This document shows positions 8,573-16,422 of a stretch of DNA of 64,000 nt, one piece after another. The stretch is from Chloroflexota bacterium (GTDB lineage: Bacteria > Chloroflexota > Dehalococcoidia > UBA2979): assembly GCA_026713865.1 (NCBI GenBank), contig JAPONQ010000067.1:30778-94777 (forward strand), in the 5' to 3' direction. A program made the translations under genes and the position numbers. Position 1 is the first letter of the stretch, and the number at the start of each line of letters is the position of its first letter. Below the pieces are notes generated by a model. The model did no database searches and was not told the DNA's origin. It worked only from the letters and a program-made list of their open reading frames with translations.

Positions 8573-8796
8573 TGCCGGACGGGCTCTTCATCCGCGTCGA
8601 TATCGCCGAGTCGGTCCAGGGGGATCCGGAGCTCGTCCAGCGCCTGATCGAGGTCTGCCCGGTCGACATCTTCGACCGGGCCGAGGGCGGCGTGGCAACG
8701 GTCGCAGAGAACCTCGACGAGTGCACCCTCTGCGACCTCTGCATCCAGGCCGCGGGGGACGATCGCGTGCGCGTCGTGAAGCTCTATGCCGAATAG
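8572..8796 (+). CDS. Small single-cluster [4Fe-4S] ferredoxin-like protein
   Basis: A 74-residue acidic protein with exactly four Cys arranged as one cluster: Cys29-Pro first, then C51-x2-C54-x2-C57. This is the order used for cluster II of bacterial ferredoxins and in FixX-type proteins, with the first cluster missing. It starts inside the stop of mtkB (TGATG), so it is translationally coupled to a ligase that itself has no redox step. A plausible inference is electron transfer for the methylsuccinyl-CoA dehydrogenase/ETF branch of the same pathway or for the ferritin next door. Its specific partner cannot be read from the sequence. Confidence 0.75.
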   Translation: MPDGLFIRVDIAESVQGDPELVQRLIEVCPVDIFDRAEGGVATVAENLDECTLCDLCIQAAGDDRVRVVKLYAE

Positions 8797-8802
8797 GGGG
8801 CG

Positions 8803-9327
8803 ATGATGGCGACGATGCTCATCTCCGAGCGGATGGCGGAGGGGCTCTCGTACCAGGTGGGACGGGAGTTCCACGCCTCGATCCAGTACGAGATGCTCGC
8901 CGCCTACTTCGAGCGGGAGGCCCTTCCCAATCTCGCCACCCGCTATCGCGGCCAGGCCGAGGAGGAGCGGGGCCACGCGCTCAAGCTGATCGCCTTCCTC
9001 AACGACACGGGGGCCGTCGTCCGCATCCCCGCGATCGAGGCCGGCCAGGCCGAGTTCTCCTCCCCGCTGGAGGCGCTCGAACTCGCGCTCCAGAGCGAGA
9101 CCGAGGTGACGGAGGCGATCAACGCGCTGATGGACATCGCCCTCGAGGAGCACGACCACATGTCGCGGGGCGTCCTCCAGTGGTTCGTCGACGAGCAGCT
9201 CGAGGAGGTCGCGACGGCGGATGCGCTCGTGATCGTCGCCCGGCGCGCCGGCGACGACCTCCTCTACCTCGAGCAGTACGTCTCCGGGCTCGCCGTGCCC
9301 GGCGCCGAGGGCAACGCCCCGGCCTAG
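8803..9327 (+). CDS. Ferritin-like iron storage protein
   Basis: A 174-residue four-helix ferritin. Diiron ligands are visible: Glu22 (VGREFHAS), the EEERGH motif around 53-58 giving Glu and His, and Glu in SETEVTEAI; DEQLEE follows in the last long helix. This matches FtnA-type ferritin, which oxidises Fe(II) and stores Fe(III) inside a 24-mer; bacterioferritin is less likely because no obvious heme Met is seen. It is the last gene of the mcl operon, right after the ferredoxin-like gene, suggesting that iron handling and the pathway are co-expressed. Confidence 0.85.
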   Translation: MMATMLISERMAEGLSYQVGREFHASIQYEMLAAYFEREALPNLATRYRGQAEEERGHALKLIAFLNDTGAVVRIPAIEAGQAEFSSPLEALELALQSETEVTEAINALMDIALEEHDHMSRGVLQWFVDEQLEEVATADALVIVARRAGDDLLYLEQYVSGLAVPGAEGNAPA

Positions 9328-9472
9328 CGCGGCACCTGCGGCCGGGCCACGCGCGGGTCGGTCGCAGCTCCCGCTGGCCGGTGTCCGCACGGCGCGCCGC
9401 GGGCAGGACGACGCCCCGCCGGGGTCCACGCCAGATACAGCCGCCGATCGAGGGCCCGGCGCACGACGCCGC

Positions 9473-9787
9473 TCAGGATCCGGCCGCTCCATCTCGCGCC
9501 GTCGTCGGCGGCGGGGGCGGCGCCGGCGAGATCGTCGGGCGGCCATGCATGGCGATTTCCGCGTCGCGCTCCTGCCGTCGGAGCGCCTCTCCCGAGCAGC
9601 CGCGCGCTCGCAGCTGACGCTCGAACATCTCGCGCTCGCGGCGCGCCGCGAGGAGCTCCGCGCGGCCGAAGCGGCCGCCCGTGTCGATGACGACCGCGTG
9701 GTACCGGCGCCACTCCCGGTAGAGCGCGACGCACTCCTCGTCGTGCTCGTGGCCGGGAGCGACGGATGGCTCCTCCGCCACCGTCAT
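9473..9787 (-). CDS. Small conserved-looking protein of unknown function
   Basis: A 104-residue protein, not recognised. It is acidic at the start (MTVAEEPSVAPGHEHDEEC) and then highly charged and probably helical (RREREMFERQLRARG, RRQERDAE), with a Pro-rich tail. Its ATG overlaps the TGA of rpiB by four bases, so it is the last gene of the mch-mcd-rpiB transcript. The 145 bases between its stop and the ferritin stop hold no clear gene and separate the two convergent operons. Confidence 0.55.
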   Translation of the reverse strand: MTVAEEPSVAPGHEHDEECVALYREWRRYHAVVIDTGGRFGRAELLAARREREMFERQLRARGCSGEALRRQERDAEIAMHGRPTISPAPPPPPTTARDGAAGS

Positions 9788-10224
9788 CCCCCTCCGGCGG
9801 GATCGATCTGCGCGATGCGCCGGGCGTGACGCCCCCCGTCGAAGGGGGTCGCCAGCCAGGTGTCGACGATGGCGAGCGCGAGCTCCTCGCTGACCATCCG
9901 CTCGCCGATGGCTATGACGTTCGCGTCGTTGTGGCGCCGGGCCAGCTCCGCCGACTCGATGCTCCAGCAGAGAGCGCAGCGGATCCCGCGGAGGCGGTTC
10001 GCGACGATCGCCTCCCCGTTCCCGGAACCTCCGAGCACCACCGCCCGTTCGCACTCCCCGCGCGCCACCGCCTCCGCCGCCGAGCGGATGAAGGGCGGGT
10101 AGTCGGCGACGAGTGTGGAGTCCGTTCCCAGGTCGACGACATCGTGCCCGCCCGCCTCCAGGTGGCGGCGTATCGCCTCCTTGTAGCGGTAGCCCGCGTG
10201 ATCGGAGGCGACGGCGATGCGCAC
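9784..10224 (-). CDS. rpiB: Ribose-5-phosphate isomerase B
   Basis: Interconverts ribose-5-phosphate and ribulose-5-phosphate in the pentose phosphate pathway. 146 residues, usual family length. Seen: MRIAVASDHAGY at the start, DYPPF, and the active-site loop GGSGNGE (Glu71). In E. coli RpiB the base is a Cys in this region; here the sequence has the form described for Mycobacterium tuberculosis, where Glu75 of the equivalent loop is the base. Lies eight bases downstream of mcd and overlaps the small downstream gene. Confidence 0.95.
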   Translation of the reverse strand: MRIAVASDHAGYRYKEAIRRHLEAGGHDVVDLGTDSTLVADYPPFIRSAAEAVARGECERAVVLGGSGNGEAIVANRLRGIRCALCWSIESAELARRHNDANVIAIGERMVSEELALAIVDTWLATPFDGGRHARRIAQIDPAGGG

Positions 10225-10231
10225 CGCTGCC

Positions 10232-11902
10232 CTATCCTTCGCGCGCGGCGCGCGCCAGGAGCTGGCGGCCGATCACCTTGAGCTCCAGTACCGGCTTGAC
10301 GCCCTCGAAGATCGGAAGCACCAGAGCGTCCACGACGTAGCGCGAGATCGGATCCTCCTCCGAGAAGCCCCACCCGCCGTGCAAGAGCTGCGCCTCGCGT
10401 GTGACCTCGCCGGCGATATCGCACGCGAGCAGCTTCGCCATCGCCGGCTCCACGGCGCGCGTGTCGAAATCGCGCGCCGCCACGTAGGTGAGCTGCCGCG
10501 CCGCCGCGGTGTGCGTCGCCATCACCCCGATCTTGTGCTGCGTCAGCTGGTAGTCGGAGAGCGGAGAGCCGAACTGCGAGCGCTGCGTGACGTACTGGCA
10601 CGCCTTCTCCAGGCCGGCCTGCGCCACCCCGATCGCGCGGCCGCCGGTCTGCAGCCGCCCCGCCGCGAAGCCGCCCATCTGTACGAAGAAGCCGTTGCCG
10701 ACGCCGTCATCGCCGCCGACCAGATTGGCGTGCGGCACCCAGACATCGTCCAGCGCGATGGTGAAGGAGTGCATGCCGCGGTAGCCCGGCGTGGGGTTCG
10801 CCGTCCCCTCCATCACGCCACCCTCCGGCTGCTCGTAGCGCCAGTGGTGCCCCTCGAAGGGCGGCTTCGGAACCATGAACAGCGAGAGGCCGCGGTTCCC
10901 CGACGCCGGGTCGGGATCGGTACGCGCGAGCAAAGCGAGCACCGTGGCGCGACCGGAGAAGGTGCTCCAGGCCTTCTGACCGCTGATTCGCCACCCGCGC
11001 ACGCCCTCGTGCTCGGCGGGGACGGCGCGCGTCTGCAGCGAGGCGACATCGGACCCCACGTCCGGCTCCGTCACCGCGATCGCGACGAGCTCGTCGCCTG
11101 AGGCGATGCGCGGCAGCCACTGCGCGCGTTGCTCGTCCGTCCCGCCGGCGAGCAGCGCCTTCGTCAGGATCTCCGGGCGCGTGGAGAGCGAGCCGGCCGC
11201 TGCCAGCGATGCCATCGAGAGCTCCTCGGTGATGATGATCATCGGCAGGTCGCCCATCCCCGTCCCGCCGTACTGCTCCGGGATCGAGGAGCCGAAGAAG
11301 CCCTGACGCGAGAAGGCGCCCAGCAGGGCGTCGGGCACGAGCCTGTCCTCGCGGTGGATCTGCTGGGCTATAGGCGCGACCTCGTTGCGGGCGAACTCGC
11401 GCGCCATGTCGCGCGTCAGGGCGGCGGTCTCGTCCTCGAGATCGACGTTGTTCGTCCCGAGGGAGGCGATCACCTCGCGGCCGATCTCACGCAGCCGCGC
11501 ATCGGCGAGGCCGGCGCGGAGCTGCGAGCGAAGTGCCGGGTCCCGGAGGGGCGCGAGGTCGTCCTCCGCGAGCCCGCATTCCTCCCACGCCGCCTCGATC
11601 GCCGAGCCGAGGGCGTGCGCGACCTCGGCGGCGTAGGCGTGGGCCATCATCGCCTGGCGCCGATCCGGCTGACCCTTCGCGGCGAGCCGCTCCGCGTACG
11701 ACACGAGCTCGTGCGCGGCCCTCACCTGCGTGGCGAGGTAGGAGACGCGCTCGACGTGCACCTGGTGATCGTCGATGCGGCGGCCACCTTCGGTGAGCAC
11801 CGCCGCGCTCCGCAGGGCCGCGTCGACGACGCTCGTCGACGCCTCCACCAGCCGCCTCGCCGAGGCGATGACCGCGTCCGGCGTGGTCCCAGTCGTCGTC
11901 AC
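10232..11902 (-). CDS. mcd: (2S)-methylsuccinyl-CoA dehydrogenase (acyl-CoA dehydrogenase family)
   Basis: FAD enzyme of 556 residues that would oxidise methylsuccinyl-CoA to mesaconyl-C1-CoA in the ethylmalonyl-CoA pathway, passing electrons to ETF. The acyl-CoA dehydrogenase core starts near residue 155 after a helical N-terminal extension of about 150 residues, a hallmark of Mcd. Mcd-like stretches include AAGSLSTRPEI, PTPGYRGM and GRLQTGGRAIGVA. FAD/substrate motifs AVTEPDVGSD and LHGGWGFSEE are present, and IFEG near the C terminus carries the likely catalytic Glu. It lies 39 bases downstream of mesaconyl-CoA hydratase, which strongly supports this assignment over a generic fatty acyl-CoA dehydrogenase. 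Confidence 0.85.
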   Translation of the reverse strand: MTTTGTTPDAVIASARRLVEASTSVVDAALRSAAVLTEGGRRIDDHQVHVERVSYLATQVRAAHELVSYAERLAAKGQPDRRQAMMAHAYAAEVAHALGSAIEAAWEECGLAEDDLAPLRDPALRSQLRAGLADARLREIGREVIASLGTNNVDLEDETAALTRDMAREFARNEVAPIAQQIHREDRLVPDALLGAFSRQGFFGSSIPEQYGGTGMGDLPMIIITEELSMASLAAAGSLSTRPEILTKALLAGGTDEQRAQWLPRIASGDELVAIAVTEPDVGSDVASLQTRAVPAEHEGVRGWRISGQKAWSTFSGRATVLALLARTDPDPASGNRGLSLFMVPKPPFEGHHWRYEQPEGGVMEGTANPTPGYRGMHSFTIALDDVWVPHANLVGGDDGVGNGFFVQMGGFAAGRLQTGGRAIGVAQAGLEKACQYVTQRSQFGSPLSDYQLTQHKIGVMATHTAAARQLTYVAARDFDTRAVEPAMAKLLACDIAGEVTREAQLLHGGWGFSEEDPISRYVVDALVLPIFEGVKPVLELKVIGRQLLARAAREG

Positions 11903-11941
11903 GCGAACCCCCTTACCCCTACCGCATCCGGCCGGCGGCCC

Positions 11942-13021
11942 CTAGCGCGCCCTGGGCATCAGCACCGTGTAGTCGAGATCGAGCACGACCGACGGGTGGT
12001 AGCGCTGGCGACCGTCCTCGCCCCGCACGCGCAGCGTCACGTCCTCCGTGGCCGGATCGGCGTTCTTCGCTGCCACCAGACGCAGCCTGAGCGCTCCGGC
12101 GTCCGAGCGAGCGAGGTCGATGCACCCGATCACGTCGGTCCACGCGTAGACAGTGTCGCCCGCAAACGTCGGGCCCGAGTGCGTGCCGCCGTTGAAGGCG
12201 AGCACGCGGACCGCGTTCTCCAGCCCGTTGAAGGAGAGCTCCCGGGCGACGGAGATCACGTGCCCGCCGTAGACCACCCGCCGGCCGAAACGGCTGCCCG
12301 TGAGGGCGTGCGCGTTGAAGTGCGCGCGCGCGGTGTTCTGGTAGAGGCGCGCGGCCATCTGGTGCTCCGCCTCCTCGATCGCGACGCCCTCCACGTGGTG
12401 GATGCGCTCGCCGGCCTCGTAGTCCTCCCACCACGCGCGGCCGCCCGTCACCACGGGATCGAACGCGCCGAGGTCGAGCTCGGGCGGTACCACGAGGTCG
12501 GCCGCCGCGACGGCCTCCGGCGTCGCCGGGGCGTCGTCGACGCCGGCCATAACATCCGGCTCCCGCTTCGCCAGCAGCACCCAGCGGACGAACGAGAGCA
12601 CCTCCTCGCCGCGCTGGTTGCGACCGACGGTCCGCACCCACACGGCGCCGGTGCCGCCCGAGCGCGACTCCCTGCGGCCGAGCACCGTGGTGTGCGAGCG
12701 CAGCGTGTCGCCGGGATAGACGGGGCAGCCGAAGCGCACGTCGGCGTAGCCGAGGTTGGCGATGGCGTTGAGCGAGATGTCCGGAACGGTGTTGCCGAAG
12801 ACGATGTGGAAGACCAGCAGGTCGTTCACCGTCTCCCGCCGGAAGCCGAGGCCGCGCGCGAACTCGGCGTCGCAGTGGAGCGGGTAGCGGCCGGCGGTGA
12901 GCGCGATGTAGAGCGACTGATCACCCTCGGTGACGGTGCGCGGGACGGCGTGCTCGACCTCAAGCCCGGTGACCAGGTCCTCGAAGTAATTCCCCGTGGT
13001 CGCCTTGCCGACCGCGGTCAC
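11942..13021 (-). CDS. mch: Mesaconyl-CoA hydratase (beta-methylmalyl-CoA dehydratase)
   Basis: Double hot-dog (MaoC-type) hydratase of 359 residues that hydrates mesaconyl-C1-CoA to beta-methylmalyl-CoA. Diagnostic stretches recall Rhodobacter and Chloroflexus Mch: GNYFEDLVTG, PRTVTEGDQSLY, LLVFHIVFGNTVPDIS, NAIANLGYADVRFG and VYPGDTLRSHT; the second domain has FNAHAL and GGHVISVARELSFNG. The GTG at 13021 is preferred over an ATG at 13060 because GAGGGAG lies a few bases before it, while a -10-like TACAAT (13064-13059) overlaps the ATG. First gene of the minus operon mch-mcd-rpiB-small protein. Confidence 0.9.
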   Translation of the reverse strand: MTAVGKATTGNYFEDLVTGLEVEHAVPRTVTEGDQSLYIALTAGRYPLHCDAEFARGLGFRRETVNDLLVFHIVFGNTVPDISLNAIANLGYADVRFGCPVYPGDTLRSHTTVLGRRESRSGGTGAVWVRTVGRNQRGEEVLSFVRWVLLAKREPDVMAGVDDAPATPEAVAAADLVVPPELDLGAFDPVVTGGRAWWEDYEAGERIHHVEGVAIEEAEHQMAARLYQNTARAHFNAHALTGSRFGRRVVYGGHVISVARELSFNGLENAVRVLAFNGGTHSGPTFAGDTVYAWTDVIGCIDLARSDAGALRLRLVAAKNADPATEDVTLRVRGEDGRQRYHPSVVLDLDYTVLMPRAR

Positions 13022-13058
13022 AGCCTCTCCCTCGCCACGCGCACCCCCCGCCCGCGTC

Positions 13059-13115
13059 ATTGTAGGGCGAGGGGATCGATACGCGCCCGGAGCGCCGACC
13101 GGGAATCGATATACT
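13059..13115. promoter_or_regulatory. Divergent -10 elements between mch and a small gene
   Basis: On the minus strand TACAAT (13064-13059) faces mch; on the plus strand TATACT (13110-13115) faces the gene at 13154. No convincing -35 hexamer was found for either. The mch hexamer argues for the downstream GTG start at 13021. Confidence 0.45.
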
Positions 13116-13153
13116 CTGCCCGGGGAGCCGGGGGTCGGGAAGGGAGCGACGAC

Positions 13154-13381
13154 GTGGGGTCCAGAGAGCTATCCGCGCTGCTCGCCGTGCTGGAGCAGGA
13201 GCTCGAGCGCGGGCGCGAGGGGCACATCATCGGGACGTGGACGATCCGGTACGAGAAGGAGCGCGGCGCCTTCTCGTTCGACAAGTGCGAGAACGACGGC
13301 TACTGCGAGGAGCGGCCCTCCGTGCTCGCCCTCGACGGCTCGGTGCTCGACCCGGGCGGCCCGATCGTGATCGGGGGCTGA
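13154..13381 (+). CDS. Small hypothetical protein
   Basis: A 75-residue protein starting at GTG 13154, with GGGAG upstream of the start and a TATACT -10-like box about 40 bases before it. The first 25 residues look helical (ELSALLAVLEQELERG); the rest appears to form strands (HIIGTWTIRYEKERGAFSF) and contains two Cys in DKCENDGYCEE. No family is recognised. It ends four bases before the double VOC gene, suggesting a two-gene transcript. Confidence 0.55.
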   Translation: MGSRELSALLAVLEQELERGREGHIIGTWTIRYEKERGAFSFDKCENDGYCEERPSVLALDGSVLDPGGPIVIGG

Positions 13382-13384
13382 GCC

Positions 13385-14254
13385 GTGACCAACCTGGCGC
13401 CGACCCTCTCCCACTGCGCGGTTGCCGTCCACGACCTCGACGAAGCCGTCGCCGACTACGAGCGGCTCTTCGGCCTCCGGGTCGGCGAGCGCGGCGAGAA
13501 CCCCTGGGGTCACTTCCGCTGGGCCCAGATGGGCTGGGCGGGCGAGCAGGCGGTGCAGCTCATCCAGCCGGAGAGCGACGACACCCACGTGTCGCGCGTC
13601 ATGCGCGCGCGCGCGACCGAGAAGAACCCGCACGGCGAGGGCTACTACATCTCGGTCTGGACCACGCCCGATCCGATCGCGCTGGCCGCGCGCATCGAGT
13701 CGAGCGGCGGCCGGGTGATCGACCGCGGCGACGGCTCGGGCGTGCACTGGGTCCACCCCTCGGCGGCGCACGGCGCCTTCCTGGAGATCGTGCCGCAGAA
13801 GCCGCCCCACCCGGAGGAGACACCCCTTCGGATCTCGCACCTCGGCGTCGCGGTCGCCGACCTCGACGAGGCCGAGGAGACCTTCCGGCGGCGCTTCGGC
13901 TGGATCCGCCCGAGCGAGCGATGGGTGCTCGATTCGGGTGACTTCGAGGCCGCCTCGATCTTCGCTGACGAGGTGCAGGCGATGACCCTGATCCAGCCGC
14001 GCTCCCCCGAGAGTCCGATCGCCGTGGAGATGCGCCGGCGCGCCGACGAGAAGAACCCGCGCGGCGAGGGGCCCCACATCTCGGTCTGGACATCGCCCGA
14101 CACGGCCGCCCTCGCCGAGGGCATCGAGGCCGCCGGCGGACGCGTGATCCGCACGTCGGGGTGGCCCGGCGCCGGCAGCATGCTGATTCCGCCGTCGGTG
14201 ACGCACGGGATGCTGATGGAGGTCACGCCCCGGCGCGCCGAGCCCGCCCGCTAG
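13385..14254 (+). CDS. Two-domain VOC (glyoxalase/methylmalonyl-CoA epimerase-like) protein
   Basis: A 289-residue tandem VOC protein with GTG start. Each half begins with a metal-ligand His and strand (LSHCAVAVHDLDEA near 8, ISHLGVAVADLDEA near 147) and ends with an HG-x3-E strand (HPSAAHGAFLEIV near 121-134; VTHGMLMEV near 276). This ending is like methylmalonyl-CoA epimerase, although that enzyme has one such domain per chain. Both halves share EKNPxGEG and ISVWT, showing internal duplication. It stands next to mch/mcd, so epimerase or acyl-CoA-related activity is possible; ring-cleavage dioxygenase or glyoxalase activity cannot be excluded. Confidence 0.75.
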   Translation: MTNLAPTLSHCAVAVHDLDEAVADYERLFGLRVGERGENPWGHFRWAQMGWAGEQAVQLIQPESDDTHVSRVMRARATEKNPHGEGYYISVWTTPDPIALAARIESSGGRVIDRGDGSGVHWVHPSAAHGAFLEIVPQKPPHPEETPLRISHLGVAVADLDEAEETFRRRFGWIRPSERWVLDSGDFEAASIFADEVQAMTLIQPRSPESPIAVEMRRRADEKNPRGEGPHISVWTSPDTAALAEGIEAAGGRVIRTSGWPGAGSMLIPPSVTHGMLMEVTPRRAEPAR

Positions 14255-14408
14255 CAGCGCCGGCACGCCGGGCTCACGGAGCCGCGGGCGGACGGCCGAG
14301 GGGGGGGGGAGCGTCGATGACCTGAGCACGGCCGACCTGTCCCCGCATCGAGAGCAGAGCCGGGGCCGAGCGCCCGCGGTCCACAGCACCCCCGGAGGTT
14401 CACCAGAT

Positions 14409-14822
14409 ATGGAGATGCTCAAGCGGCCGATCGGAATCTACCTCATCGCCGTCGCCGTCGCCGTCGCCGTCCACTTCGTCCTCGACCCCGTGATCTACGA
14501 CTGGGCGGATGGAGAGACGCCGCCGCTCTGGCTCGTCCTCGACGCGCTGATGGTGATCGGCCTCGTCCTCGCGATCATCCTCTCCTGCCAGGCGAAGCGC
14601 GCCGCCGACGCGATGGAGAGCGTCGACGTGCGCCAGTACGTCCGCGCCAACGTGTCCTTCTACGTCGCGGCCGGCCTGCTCCTGCTCCTGCTCTGGAACA
14701 TCGTGCAGATCGACTGGGCCGCCGGGGAGCAGGCGCCCGACTCCCAGGTGTGGGTCGTGATCGACACCGTCCTGCCCCTGCTCTTCTTCTCGCTGGGGAG
14801 GCGGCTCGTCCGGGAGGGCTGA
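14409..14822 (+). CDS. Small integral membrane protein
   Basis: A 137-residue protein with four predicted membrane segments: about 8-27 (GIYLIAVAVAVAVHFVLD), 40-60 (LWLVLDALMVIGLVLAIIL), 82-100 (SFYVAAGLLLLLLWNIV) and 112-130 (WVVIDTVLPLLFFSLG), with RRLVREG at the end. No family is recognised. A perfect hairpin follows the stop directly. Confidence 0.65.
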   Translation: MEMLKRPIGIYLIAVAVAVAVHFVLDPVIYDWADGETPPLWLVLDALMVIGLVLAIILSCQAKRAADAMESVDVRQYVRANVSFYVAAGLLLLLLWNIVQIDWAAGEQAPDSQVWVVIDTVLPLLFFSLGRRLVREG

Positions 14823-14830
14823 TCTCTCCG

Positions 14831-14861
14831 CCCCGTACCGCGCTCCCGGCGCGGTACGGGG
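14831..14861. terminator. Strong GC hairpin between convergent genes
   Basis: CCCCGTACCGCGC at 14831-14843 pairs perfectly with its reverse complement at 14849-14861 around a five-base loop: 13 base pairs, eight bases after a stop codon. No T-run follows on either strand. Its place between convergent genes fits a bidirectional terminator. Confidence 0.75.
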
Positions 14862-14926
14862 CCGCCGGCGCCACGCGGGCGGGAGACCGCCCGGCGCCCC
14901 GGGGCGGCGCGTCGGCGGGAGCGGCG

Positions 14927-16213
14927 TCAGCGTCCCCGGCCGACGCGCCGGAGAGCCGGGCCCGCCGGGCGGCGGTAGCGGTCGATCAGCGCCGACGGCG
15001 GATGCGCCGCGAGCACGAGCGGGATGCCGGCCGCGACCGCCACCGCCGATATGAGCCAGCCCGGCGTGTAGCCGGCACCCGAATCGACCAGCAGGCCCAC
15101 GGTGAGGGGACCCCCGAACGAGCCGATGGTCACGCAGAGCCGGGAGAGGCCGGCGATCGTGCCGAAGCTCGTCGTGCCGAAGTAGTCGGCGAGCAAGGCC
15201 GGTCGCAGCGGAGCCGTCCCGCCGAAGCCGGGCGCGACGACCAGCATTACCAGGTAGCTCTGCTCGATCGTGCGCACGAGCGGCATCAGCGCGATCCCGA
15301 GCGCCATCAGGGCGATCGCGCCGGCGAGCACCACGCGCTTCTCGTAGCGATCGGCGAGCCAGCCGCCGGCGAGACGCCCCACGACCGAGGCGAGCGCGAA
15401 GGCGAGCACCGTGCTCCCCGCCTCTGCCTTGGAGACGCCCAGAGACTCCATGAACGGCACCTGGTGGACGATCAGGGCCGTCCAGCCGAAGCCGTTCGCG
15501 ATGAGACCGAGCGCGAGCAGCACAAAGGCCCGCGTCCGGATGGCGCGTCGCACCGGGATCCCCCAGGCGTCGATCCGCGTGCCGTCGTCGTCCGCGGCTG
15601 CCGGGATGCCGTCCAGCGGCTGCCGATGGCCCCGGGGCCGGCTCCGCACGTTGATCCCGGCGAGCGATCCGGCCAGCAGCACCACGATCGCGAGCACCCG
15701 CAGGGCCCCGCGCCAGCCGAGCGCATCGACGAGCAACGCCACCGGCACCGTCATCACGCCCGCCGCCGCACCCCCCAGCGAGAGGACTGCCAGCGCGCGT
15801 CCGCGGCGGACCTCGAACCAGCTCGCCGCCGCCACCGTCCCGACCGGCCCCGAGGCGGAACTGATGCCGAGCGCGATCAGGATCATCGCGAGGTAGAACT
15901 GCCAGATGCTCTCCATGTAGGAGGTCAGCAGCACGCCGGCGCTGACCAGGGCCAGGCCGCCGACCAGCACGCGCTGCGGGCCAAGCCGGTCGATGGCGAC
16001 CCCGATCACGGGAGCCGCAATGCCGCCCGCCTCGGAGCGCACCGAGAAGGCGAGACTCGTCGCCGCCACGCTCCAGCCGAACTCGTCGATGATCGGGTTG
16101 AAGACCGTCCCGAAGCCGTAGAAGAAGGCGCCGCCGATGAAGGTGGTGATCGACGCCGCCGCGACGACGACCAGCCAACCCTCGTACACGTTCGGGAAGA
16201 GCCGCCTCAGCAC
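14927..16213 (-). CDS. MFS transporter (OFA/monocarboxylate-like)
   Basis: A 428-residue carrier with about twelve membrane segments. The N terminus YEGWLVVVAAASITTFIGG and the first-loop sequence DEFGWSVAATSLAF followed by DRLGPQRVLVGG match the oxalate/formate and monocarboxylate branch of the major facilitator family. The second half repeats the loop motif as GGWLADRYEKRVVLAG. The central loop (about 195-215) is charged. Starts with GTG. It probably moves a small organic acid; the direction and substrate are unknown. Related carriers lie at 38221 and 53379. Confidence 0.8.
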   Translation of the reverse strand: MLRRLFPNVYEGWLVVVAAASITTFIGGAFFYGFGTVFNPIIDEFGWSVAATSLAFSVRSEAGGIAAPVIGVAIDRLGPQRVLVGGLALVSAGVLLTSYMESIWQFYLAMILIALGISSASGPVGTVAAASWFEVRRGRALAVLSLGGAAAGVMTVPVALLVDALGWRGALRVLAIVVLLAGSLAGINVRSRPRGHRQPLDGIPAAADDDGTRIDAWGIPVRRAIRTRAFVLLALGLIANGFGWTALIVHQVPFMESLGVSKAEAGSTVLAFALASVVGRLAGGWLADRYEKRVVLAGAIALMALGIALMPLVRTIEQSYLVMLVVAPGFGGTAPLRPALLADYFGTTSFGTIAGLSRLCVTIGSFGGPLTVGLLVDSGAGYTPGWLISAVAVAAGIPLVLAAHPPSALIDRYRRPAGPALRRVGRGR

Positions 16214-16422
16214 CGGGCCGCCCCTTCGCCCCTCACAGGCGCCCGCGCGCGGAGGCGTCGGGCCGGCCTCGCGCTCGTCCGAGCGCTCCCGGCAGGGGCC
16301 ATGATACAGACGGCGGCCGCAGCCCTGCGGCGGGGGCGGCCGCGGCCTTGCGGCGGGGAGGCGGTCTCGTGCACGGTGCGCGGGCCCCGGGAATCGCCGG
16401 CAGGCCGAGCGAGGAGCATGCG

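Noticed and set aside
11942..13060. ATG at 13060 as the mch start
   Set aside because: A -10-like TACAAT overlaps this ATG and there is no ribosome site; the GTG at 13021 has GAGGGAG in front and directly precedes the conserved domain.
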